Below are positions 1 through 6,985 of a DNA stretch of 7,012 nt, piece after piece. How positions within the stretch are numbered: the stretch's first letter is position 1; each line of letters opens with the position of its first letter. Below the pieces are notes generated by a model. It had not been told where the DNA came from and made no database searches. It worked only from the letters and a program-made list of their open reading frames with translations. Location: positions 1-7,012 of the forward strand of contig JABXIW010000357.1 of assembly GCA_013372875.1 (NCBI GenBank). The letters are read 5' to 3'. The position numbers were made by a program, and so were the translations under genes. This stretch comes from Gammaproteobacteria bacterium (GTDB lineage: Bacteria > Pseudomonadota > Gammaproteobacteria > Enterobacterales > Kangiellaceae).

Positions 1-1091
1 AGCCTCAGCCAATCTTGCTTAAACTCGCCGAAGACCTGCAACCCGTTGATAAAGAAACTCAAATGGATGAGTGGGATAACGTGTTGGTGCCTGTGCTACC
101 TATGCTAGAGGGCACAAATGGACATGAGTTGATTGCAGAAGGTTATTTCTATGTAATCTGGAATAACAAAGTTTGGCGAGAGGTTGAAGTTACAACAAAA
201 GGCTACTTTGCTGATGTCGATTTAGAGTACTACAGAAATAATGATCCTGAATCCTCGATGAAAACACGACATGTCAACATTGATGGAGCAAACCTTGTAC
301 CAGACTACTATATTGGCGAAGAACCATTTGAGATTTATCAATCCGGTCAGAAAGTGTATTCGGGACATCTAAGCCTTGATCAAGGTGCTAGGGTATTCCG
401 CCTTGTAGATGAGGAAGTAGATGTTGTTTTTCCAGAATTAGATATTGATCCTATCACTGTTAAAACGGCGCTAAGCCCTTATAAAGCTGGCAAAGATGGT
501 TTGCGTATTGCACAAGGTGTTCCTCTACCGCATATTTGGGTGCCATATAAAGTCGCGGGAGAAGTACAAGAATGTTATATCCATTATTCCGAGTTGGCTT
601 TGACAAACACGGAACTGTCTGAGCTAGAGAGTGATCCTGCTTCAATTGCTAAGTCTCTTTCAGAGTTGCAAATATACTCCTCATCCCAAAGCTTTGATAA
701 TGCGGGTGAGAATATTATTCCAGTTTCCGGTACCGCATCGACAGGGACTGGCAGTGGAATCATCAACGAACATAAAGAAAGCAATATCGCGGGGCTTAAG
801 TTGGCTCCAAGAGGCGCTTTGCCTTCTATACGTTACCTTCACGAGCCTTTGACAGATCAGCCGGACGATTTCTTTGGGCTTCGTAACATAGAACACGATT
901 GGATTCACAAATCGTACTTTCGTTCAGCAATGAAAGACGACGATGGTTATATGACGCTGCGGTTTGCATTTCCGCCGGAAGAGGTCAAGAACGTCGATAT
1001 TGTTCGAGGTGTCCATTCGAGCCTCTCCACGGGTAGCCAACGTCTTGTCGTTGTAGAAGAAAATGTACCCATTTCAGAATTGCTAGGTTAA
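1..1091 (+). CDS. 5'-truncated MIX/VasX-N-like protein, candidate T6SS co-effector or secretion partner
   Basis: The reading frame is open from the left edge (first full codon at 3) to a TAA at 1089-1091, so the true start probably lies outside the window. The TTG at 15 and the ATG at 63 have no convincing ribosome binding site. Numbering from the TTG, residues 40-48 read IAEGYFYVI. This fits the T6SS MIX consensus hRxGhhYhh except that the Arg is Ala. A conserved-looking VPVLP stretch precedes it and a Trp-Arg-Glu-Val strand follows, as in VasX N-terminal regions where an LRxGYLYVY segment is followed by a tryptophan. The rest is acidic alpha/beta sequence with a Gly/Thr/Ser linker near residues 236-250 and no visible toxin domain. 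I see no signal peptide or membrane segment, so it looks cytoplasmic. It lies 3 bp upstream of the lipoprotein gene. Known: MIX regions mark T6SS cargo. Inferred: a free-standing MIX-like partner of the large downstream protein. It could instead be an unrelated fold with a chance motif. Confidence 0.72.
   Translation, partial: PQPILLKLAEDLQPVDKETQMDEWDNVLVPVLPMLEGTNGHELIAEGYFYVIWNNKVWREVEVTTKGYFADVDLEYYRNNDPESSMKTRHVNIDGANLVPDYYIGEEPFEIYQSGQKVYSGHLSLDQGARVFRLVDEEVDVVFPELDIDPITVKTALSPYKAGKDGLRIAQGVPLPHIWVPYKVAGEVQECYIHYSELALTNTELSELESDPASIAKSLSELQIYSSSQSFDNAGENIIPVSGTASTGTGSGIINEHKESNIAGLKLAPRGALPSIRYLHEPLTDQPDDFFGLRNIEHDWIHKSYFRSAMKDDDGYMTLRFAFPPEEVKNVDIVRGVHSSLSTGSQRLVVVEENVPISELLG
1085..1087 (+). 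promoter_or_regulatory. weak ribosome binding site of the lipoprotein gene
   Basis: Only AGG (inside CTAGGTT) sits 7 bases before the ATG at 1095, and it overlaps the last codons of the upstream gene. It supports the 1095 start, which also gives a perfect signal peptide. Translation here probably depends on ribosomes finishing the upstream gene. Confidence 0.45.
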
Positions 1092-1094
1092 ACC

Positions 1095-2174
1095 ATGAAA
1101 AAAACACTATTACTGTTGCTTGCTGCTTTATCGATCGCGGGTTGTAAAGATGACGGCCGCACCTACGTGGGTGAACATAACTACTACACCATGGAGCAGA
1201 GCAAGGTCCGTAAATCTGGCTCTGCGACTTATCAACAACGTGACTTTCCTCGTTACTTTATCCATCGTGCCAAAGAATGGCCAAGGGAAGATTTAAACGA
1301 CGCGAGTTCTTACGATTTGCCACGCGTTCAGTTTACTTGGGCAAACTTATCAGACGATCAAGGATATGGACCAGACCCAATGTACGATGAGTACGAAGGG
1401 CGTGTAAAAGTTTGGAGTATGAAGACCGATGGTACGGACCTGCGTTTGGTGACGGATTTACCCTATCTTGGAAAGGCATCCAGCACTCGATACAAAACCA
1501 GTCGCTCGCCAAATAATCGTTACGTTGCACTGAACTCCGGACCTGACATACATCTTTTTGATTTAAAAGAGCAAAAATTAATTGACTTGCCGCATCGTTT
1601 AGCTGGTATTCCGGGTTTCCTGTGGGCGGAAGATAGCAGCTACGTTTATTACCGCACGGGTAAGGTGGGGCGTGTGGTGTATAAGTGGGATATTGCTAAA
1701 GGTGAGGCGGAAAAAACGGATTTACAAATATTCGGTACAGGATTTATAAAAGGCGGGTTGATTTATGAGGTGGGAGATGTTGGAGCTGGAATCATTGATG
1801 AAAAGACTCATGAGCTTGTAAAATTGGTTCAATGGGGGAAAAAGTTACCTGTTAATAAAGCAAAAGCGCATTATACGGCGATCAGTCCAGAAGGGGACAT
1901 CGTTTGGGCGGCTAATCGCAACTATCACAATGTGTTTGTTGTTGATCTAGCAAATGGTCAACAGATCGAGCGTGATGGGGCAATGCAATATGCCATCGGT
2001 CTAAATAATCGTTTTTCTTTGACGAATTATAACGCGATGCTGATGTCAGTACAGAACAACCAGACAAAACAAGCGTGGAGTTGGTCTCCGTTGGGTTACA
2101 GCCGCACAATAGATCCTGCCATTGTGTATAACCTCTCCGCAAACCAAGGTAATTGGTTTAAGGAGGAGAACTGA
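1095..2174 (+). CDS. envelope lipoprotein with TolB-like beta-propeller repeats, candidate immunity or accessory protein
   Basis: The 359-residue product starts with MKK, a leucine-rich core and the lipobox IAGC, with Cys17 as the lipidated residue. Lys follows the Cys rather than Asp, which by the Escherichia coli rule favours the outer membrane; the rule is less reliable in vibrios. The mature part shows repeated blade-like units of the TolB/WD40 type: VKVWSMKTDGTDLRLVTDLP (104-123), SRSPNNRYVAL followed by HLFDL (136-157), LWAEDSSYVYY then a KWDI strand (from 176), and AISPEGDIVWAA then VFVVDL (from 263). These 'SPxGxxh...hxxhDh' units are typical of periplasmic propellers. It is not TolB itself: it is shorter, is lipidated and is not next to pal. 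Its position, 3 bp after the MIX-like gene and overlapping the large gene by one base, fits an immunity protein placed in the envelope to block a periplasmic toxin. That role is inferred; a structural or adhesion-type accessory role is also possible. Confidence 0.85.
   Translation: MKKTLLLLLAALSIAGCKDDGRTYVGEHNYYTMEQSKVRKSGSATYQQRDFPRYFIHRAKEWPREDLNDASSYDLPRVQFTWANLSDDQGYGPDPMYDEYEGRVKVWSMKTDGTDLRLVTDLPYLGKASSTRYKTSRSPNNRYVALNSGPDIHLFDLKEQKLIDLPHRLAGIPGFLWAEDSSYVYYRTGKVGRVVYKWDIAKGEAEKTDLQIFGTGFIKGGLIYEVGDVGAGIIDEKTHELVKLVQWGKKLPVNKAKAHYTAISPEGDIVWAANRNYHNVFVVDLANGQQIERDGAMQYAIGLNNRFSLTNYNAMLMSVQNNQTKQAWSWSPLGYSRTIDPAIVYNLSANQGNWFKEEN
2160..2166 (+). promoter_or_regulatory. strong ribosome binding site and translational coupling site for the large gene
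   Basis: AAGGAGG lies 7 bases before the ATG at 2174, inside the last codons (Lys-Glu-Glu-Asn) of the lipoprotein gene. The stop of that gene and the start of the next share one base in TGATG (2172-2176). This near-ideal site fixes the start of the large protein and suggests coupled translation with efficient re-initiation. Confidence 0.85.
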
Positions 2175-5100
2175 TGGCTTTCACATTTGATAATGAAGTC
2201 TATCTGTTTGGTGCTTTTTTTGAAGGAAAGCAAGTTGGGTTAAGTAGGGCATTCCCAGACTGGCATACCCAGCCCGATCTCACCCGAGTAAATGAGTTAA
2301 CGGGTAAGATTCGTCCCATTCCTTTGACTCCAGTGATGGTCAATGCTCTCTCAGGAGGTGCACCCGCACTGTGGGGCACCACCAAAGAGGGGAAATTGGT
2401 CGAGTTAGGTTTAGGTGAGCCACCACAAGCTGCGGGTAATCAACCTTTATCGGGAGAAAAAGTCGATTCTGAAAGTTCAGTGCCGAGAGATGTCGACAAT
2501 TACGAAGTGCTCAAGTTGGGCAACCGACCGGAAGGCCTCAGCAAAGGGAAAAACTATGAATTAAGTTTTCCACCATTACGTTTGTTGGCGCAGATGATTG
2601 CGCCGCAGAATGATCCAGAAAGTACGGGGGGCGCTAAAGATCTGGCAAGCCTTGCTGAAAACATTAAGCATTTTGCTCAGTACATTGATGATGGGACTAA
2701 CGAAACAAACCAAACGGGTGTGCAGTTCCAACTTACAGAAATTGCCCTTAGTCAACTTGCTCCTGCGTATATTGGTGGCGATCTCACAGCAGAGCAACAA
2801 CGCTACAACGATTGGTTGCAGCGTCAGAAAAAAAGAAACAAACCACTGAAAGGTTTTGTTGTGCCAAGGATGCACAGTTGTGCGGTACTGTTCACAGACA
2901 AGCTTTATGGTGGCGCAGAGGTCTCGTTGATTCGCCCAGTTCAAAGTATTAAAGCGGGTGATATAGAAAATGCAACTGAAGAAGTTATCGCTGAAGCGAC
3001 GGTCTCGGTAAAAGAACCTTTGTGGGTGACAAAAAGGGAAGGTAATACAGTTTTACCAAGTGCATTGTTTAACCTCGATCCAAGCCAAGTTGAAGATGGT
3101 TTTTATTTGTTGCGCATCCAATTTTGGGAAGATGAATGGTTAGCATTCGATGAAACACGTAAGGTGTTACCCGAAAGTGTACTGAAGGCCAATGTCACAA
3201 AGCAGTTCATGAAACACCCTCAAACTGATGTGGAGCAGAATGTATATACTTATGAACTACATGAAAAACTGACGTTTATCGATACAGCGGGCATTGGCAA
3301 AATGGCGTGCGTGTGTGGTGACATGATCACCTTAGAGGAAGCGCTCATCCAACAATTCCCTAATCAGTTGCCATCTTATTCAGACTACGCGACGAAGGGG
3401 TTAACCTATCAAACTAAGCAAAAACCGGGCGTTGCACCGTTATCTTTGCATGCAGCGATCAACAAAACCTACGAATCGTTGAGCAGTGACTTTCTCTCTA
3501 TTGAGGGCGCAAAGCTATATGGCCCACCTGCAGAAATGGCGAAAACCATCGGGCAGGCGCTATGGGAAAACAGTGAGTCGGGGGCCTTACCTCCATTTCT
3601 GATGAGTGGTATCGCGTTACATTCGGCACTTGCCGCCACTAGTGGTGTTAAAAAGAGTGTCAGCCTTGCAAAAGTTTTTGCGCGTAAAGAGCTAACGCTG
3701 AAACAAGCACAAGCGTTAGTGTTTAGAAAGCATGTCATTGATATTCCTTATATCAAGCGTGCTTTTAAAACGGCAGGCCCAGAGTCAAAAATCATGCGTG
3801 GCGTTGGACGATTAAGCAGTGATTTTTTGAGCGGAACAAATCGCGCACTACCAGCAATTGGAGTTATCGCAAGTGGCAAGGAAGCGTTCGATCAATATTC
3901 GGCGTTCTCTGAACAAATTAAAAATGCGAAAGAAGCGCAAGAAACTTTAAGTAAATACGCTGAAAACTATCTTTCTTCTTTAACGTTTGTTCGTCGCTTT
4001 GATAATCCAGAACATTGGCAAAAAAAAGCAGAAACGGTGCAGGAAGCACTTGGTAAAGAAGGGAATGCTCAGATCTTTGCTGATGGTCAAGGGGTCGTTG
4101 TTCGAATGAACTTCAAGTTTAACTCTGCTGAGTTTGAGAACGAAGTTCAAGTACTGCATATCGACTATATAGAAGTATGTGAAAAATTATGCCAGCTTTT
4201 ATCCCAAAACCCTGATTACCAAGTTGCCATTATTGGCCATGCAGGGCCAATAGGAACGCATGAAAATAACTTAAAGATATCAAAAATGCGTGCGGATGTA
4301 GTTAAAGAGGCCATCCTCGCCAAAACAAGCGGAGAAGAACGAGCGAACCTAGAATCAAGGTTGTTGATTGAGTTTAAGGGTAAGTCACAACTGATCGATG
4401 ATATCGACGGTTATGCCGACGTTAACGACCGATCAGATAATGCGGATATCGCTGTGAACCGACGTGTAGAGGTAAGGTTGATCATCCCTGACTTCGCGGT
4501 TTCTCTACCACCGAGCCGATCTGGAACGATGGCATTAAATCGAGCGCATCAAATTTGGGAAGGGCATCAGCTTGCGGCAAAGGAAGCTGAAGATAAGATG
4601 ATTCTTGCCGCCGTTGACGCAATGGCAAGCGTCGCAATCTGGACGCCTGCCGCACCAGTGGCTGCCTATTATTTTGCCGGTAAAGTGGGTGCGGATCTTT
4701 TAGGTGCTGCAACGGATTTCTATGGCGACCTTTTTGGTGATGCCACGTTTAAGGAGATCAAAGCTCAGTACAACAACAAAAGTATGCTAAAAACGCTCAG
4801 CTGTATCAATAAAGAGCTTATCTCACTGTATAAGGGGATCAGTCAAGATCTTCAACCTCAGGTCATTGATGCTGTTGGCTTAGCTGACTTTCTCAAAAAA
4901 CAGGCGAATCATGATGAGTTGTTGAAGCGCTTTTTGTTGCGCTCCTATGCTTTGAATTCTTTGATTGAGTTACTAACGCTTCTCCGCGCTAAGTGGAGCC
5001 TGACGGGGGACTTTGATGATTTCATTGAGGATTATCGAGTTGACGAGTTTATTCAGCTGTATGTCATGAGTGATAACTGGGAAATTCCAGTCAATGATGG

Positions 5101-6922
5101 TAATACACTGGCCCTGAACTGGGTAAACCGCTTTAAAAAATCTGGTTTGTTCTCTAAATCAGATGCCAATAGCTCGTTACAATGGAGTTACGGTGAAAAA
5201 ATAGGGGGTGCATTTAATACGGGATTCCCTGTACAAACACGTCTATTCTTGGACCGAAAATCAGATGAGTCTTTGCAAGAAAGAGCTTCTATCCGAGAAG
5301 GCCTAAAGGCATTTTGTCACGACTTCAACTTAGCTACAGTAGAACTTGGGCATGATGATATAGAGTTCAGCCGCTTGCTGGTTCAAGACGGTGCTAAATG
5401 GACGCCATATGTAGAGTGGGCATTTGCGCAGAATGGACGAAAGCTACGCCCACAAACTCGCGTGAAACTACAGGTAGTTTTAAAAGACAATGTCTCATCT
5501 AAAACACTGTTTTTACAGGAGGTCGCTTATCGCGCAGCCGTTGTTGGCTTGGATTCTCACGGGCCAACCTTTGATGTATTGTTCACCAAAATGGATGCCT
5601 CTCAATTCGAAGATCCTGATGGAGCGATTAAAAAACACTTTGATAGTAAAGGTGCTAAGGATAAGGAATTGCATGGTCTTGAATTTGAGCCAACATATGG
5701 ATTTGGTGAGTTTTTAATCCATGGCATCAAGCCGTTATGCCCAAATGTTAAAGTCATAGATGAGGTGAAAGCCTTCTTTACAGGTCAAAGCGTGTTTGAA
5801 TATGTTCGAGACACCGGTGCTTTTGAGCAGATGAGATATGTCTTCTCACTAGGAGGACATGATTTGCTAGCGGGTAAGTTAGAGGGCTTGGGTACATATA
5901 AAAATTACACTCTAGATATTACTGAAGTTAACTTTGGTATCGATGGTCAAAGCCCTGCACAAGAAGCGAAAAACTTTAACGGACGAACATTGGAAAAGAC
6001 GAAACTCACAGACACTGACTTTTTGATCGAAGAGTTTGTCATGAGTGAGTCTGCGTCATCTCGAGACAGTACACCGAAGGTGATCGATGGCAACCTTATT
6101 ATTTTGCCTGGTATTGAAATTGACGGTGATCTTGCTTGGGGTGAAGGCAATGCGAATAAACTGATAAGTAACAACTTTGATTGGTCGAAAGAGCAAAGGT
6201 TCTCACTTTGTTTTGCGGTGTTAGGGGATGATCGTGCGAGTGACGACTACGATACAATGTTACTCAATGCCATTGAGTGTGGGGTGAAACTGCAGATCAA
6301 AGATGGTCCAGTTAAACATGACGTGATGCATTATGCTGGAGTGGTCAACATTCGTTCTCGTCTTGTTACCGAGAAGTCAAATACTGGGTATAACGGAATA
6401 GAAACAAGAACCGTTTTTGATCTAGAGTTTGACGATAGCGACGCTACTAAGCGTACAGGTCTGGAGCAAAGCGCCGTTCAATTTATTGATCAGAATGACG
6501 CTAATTTCTCCCGTTTATTAACTTCAAGCGAGAAAAAGTACCTTTATATCATTCGCTTTGAGTACTCTTATGTGTCGCCTACAGGCAAACTAGTTAATGG
6601 TTTAAGACCTTTTGGTGATGTTTTAGATGGTAATGATCTAAAACCTATCAGACTCGAGTTGGCTTCATTTGAGCAAATGGATGTGAGTGAAGGTTATGAA
6701 CTACCGAAGTTTGAGCTTCGAGTTCCTGCGGTGAAAGACTTCATGGCGGGTAAGCCATGGATAGAAACGGTTGAAAAGGAAAAGGCGACAAGTGAGGCGA
6801 ATCACTTACACTGGAAAAACCTAGAGGTACAGAACGAGCAGAAACGATATGTTGAGAACTGGATAACGAAACAAGCGTCTTCGCTTAATGCTCCGGAAAT
6901 CGCTCTTTTACAGGCAAAATAA
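2174..6922 (+). CDS. large OmpA-domain protein, candidate periplasm-acting T6SS effector
   Basis: This 1582-residue protein has no signal peptide, which fits delivery by a secretion machine rather than Sec. Visible layout: residues 1-130, an N-terminal beta-rich region; about 380-460, a mixed region starting with a CVCGD motif (379-383); 471-490, a hydrophobic helix; 567-602, a charged Ala/Glu/Lys-rich helix; about 645-770, an OmpA-like domain. In the OmpA-like domain NFKFNSAEF (646-654) replaces the usual Phe-x-Ser strand, GHAGPIG is at 688-694, Asn699, Ser703 and Arg706-Ala707 match the family pattern, and NRRVEV (762-767) closes it. The Asp expected at 691 is Gly. Residues 809-855 form an Ala/Gly-rich hydrophobic stretch. 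From about 1000 to 1520 the protein is mostly predicted beta strand with two similar segments around FSRLL (1065 and 1445). A charged helix from about 1530 ends the protein. I recognise no catalytic domain. Known: OmpA-like domains bind peptidoglycan. Inferred: an effector that anchors to the cell wall or disturbs the membrane of the target. Alternatives: a T6SS accessory protein or a cell-wall-anchored surface protein. Confidence 0.9.
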   Translation: MAFTFDNEVYLFGAFFEGKQVGLSRAFPDWHTQPDLTRVNELTGKIRPIPLTPVMVNALSGGAPALWGTTKEGKLVELGLGEPPQAAGNQPLSGEKVDSESSVPRDVDNYEVLKLGNRPEGLSKGKNYELSFPPLRLLAQMIAPQNDPESTGGAKDLASLAENIKHFAQYIDDGTNETNQTGVQFQLTEIALSQLAPAYIGGDLTAEQQRYNDWLQRQKKRNKPLKGFVVPRMHSCAVLFTDKLYGGAEVSLIRPVQSIKAGDIENATEEVIAEATVSVKEPLWVTKREGNTVLPSALFNLDPSQVEDGFYLLRIQFWEDEWLAFDETRKVLPESVLKANVTKQFMKHPQTDVEQNVYTYELHEKLTFIDTAGIGKMACVCGDMITLEEALIQQFPNQLPSYSDYATKGLTYQTKQKPGVAPLSLHAAINKTYESLSSDFLSIEGAKLYGPPAEMAKTIGQALWENSESGALPPFLMSGIALHSALAATSGVKKSVSLAKVFARKELTLKQAQALVFRKHVIDIPYIKRAFKTAGPESKIMRGVGRLSSDFLSGTNRALPAIGVIASGKEAFDQYSAFSEQIKNAKEAQETLSKYAENYLSSLTFVRRFDNPEHWQKKAETVQEALGKEGNAQIFADGQGVVVRMNFKFNSAEFENEVQVLHIDYIEVCEKLCQLLSQNPDYQVAIIGHAGPIGTHENNLKISKMRADVVKEAILAKTSGEERANLESRLLIEFKGKSQLIDDIDGYADVNDRSDNADIAVNRRVEVRLIIPDFAVSLPPSRSGTMALNRAHQIWEGHQLAAKEAEDKMILAAVDAMASVAIWTPAAPVAAYYFAGKVGADLLGAATDFYGDLFGDATFKEIKAQYNNKSMLKTLSCINKELISLYKGISQDLQPQVIDAVGLADFLKKQANHDELLKRFLLRSYALNSLIELLTLLRAKWSLTGDFDDFIEDYRVDEFIQLYVMSDNWEIPVNDGNTLALNWVNRFKKSGLFSKSDANSSLQWSYGEKIGGAFNTGFPVQTRLFLDRKSDESLQERASIREGLKAFCHDFNLATVELGHDDIEFSRLLVQDGAKWTPYVEWAFAQNGRKLRPQTRVKLQVVLKDNVSSKTLFLQEVAYRAAVVGLDSHGPTFDVLFTKMDASQFEDPDGAIKKHFDSKGAKDKELHGLEFEPTYGFGEFLIHGIKPLCPNVKVIDEVKAFFTGQSVFEYVRDTGAFEQMRYVFSLGGHDLLAGKLEGLGTYKNYTLDITEVNFGIDGQSPAQEAKNFNGRTLEKTKLTDTDFLIEEFVMSESASSRDSTPKVIDGNLIILPGIEIDGDLAWGEGNANKLISNNFDWSKEQRFSLCFAVLGDDRASDDYDTMLLNAIECGVKLQIKDGPVKHDVMHYAGVVNIRSRLVTEKSNTGYNGIETRTVFDLEFDDSDATKRTGLEQSAVQFIDQNDANFSRLLTSSEKKYLYIIRFEYSYVSPTGKLVNGLRPFGDVLDGNDLKPIRLELASFEQMDVSEGYELPKFELRVPAVKDFMAGKPWIETVEKEKATSEANHLHWKNLEVQNEQKRYVENWITKQASSLNAPEIALLQAK
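6620..6644 (+). repeat. 9-bp perfect inverted repeat inside the large gene
   Basis: GTTTTAGAT (6620-6628) and ATCTAAAAC (6636-6644) are exact reverse complements around a 7-base loop. The hairpin is AT-rich and lies within codons for Asp-Val-Leu-Asp-Gly-Asn-Asp-Leu-Lys. No T tract follows it, so it is not a terminator. It may be chance. Confidence 0.4.
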
Positions 6923-6927
6923 CAAAT

Positions 6928-6958
6928 AAAAAAACCGCCTTCGGGCGGTTTTTCTTTT
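6928..6958 (+). terminator. intrinsic terminator of the operon, probably bidirectional
   Basis: CCGCC (6935-6939) pairs with GGCGG (6944-6948) around a TTCG loop closed by C-G, the especially stable UUCG tetraloop. The stem is extended by A-T pairs (A tract 6928-6934, T tract 6949-6953), and further Ts follow to 6958. It begins 5 bases after the stop of the large gene. The A tract on the left would act as a T tract for transcription coming from the right on the minus strand, so it could also serve a convergent gene outside the window. Confidence 0.95.
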
Positions 6959-6985
6959 CTTACCAATGGAAACTGAAGTAAAGTT

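Noticed and set aside
15..17. TTG at 15 as the true start of the first gene
   Set aside because: No ribosome binding site precedes it, and the frame remains open to the window edge with ordinary codons, so the gene is more likely truncated by the window.
1095..2174. Annotation of the lipoprotein as TolB
   Set aside because: TolB is longer, soluble, has an N-terminal alpha/beta domain and sits next to pal. Only propeller-like blades are shared here.
2576..2944. Minus-strand reading frame of 122 codons inside the large gene
   Set aside because: It lies wholly antisense to a well-supported gene, its translation has no domain, signal or sensible composition, and it has no good ribosome binding site. 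It is a shadow frame.
3469..3738. Minus-strand reading frame of 89 codons, considered as a small antisense immunity gene
   Set aside because: The cysteine- and serine-rich translation mirrors the sense-strand codons and shows no coherent hydrophobic or lipobox pattern. It is not supported.
4106..4483. Annotation of the large protein as an outer-membrane porin of the OmpA class or as Pal
   Set aside because: There is no signal peptide, no N-terminal eight-strand barrel and no lipobox. The OmpA-like domain is an internal module of a 1582-residue protein.
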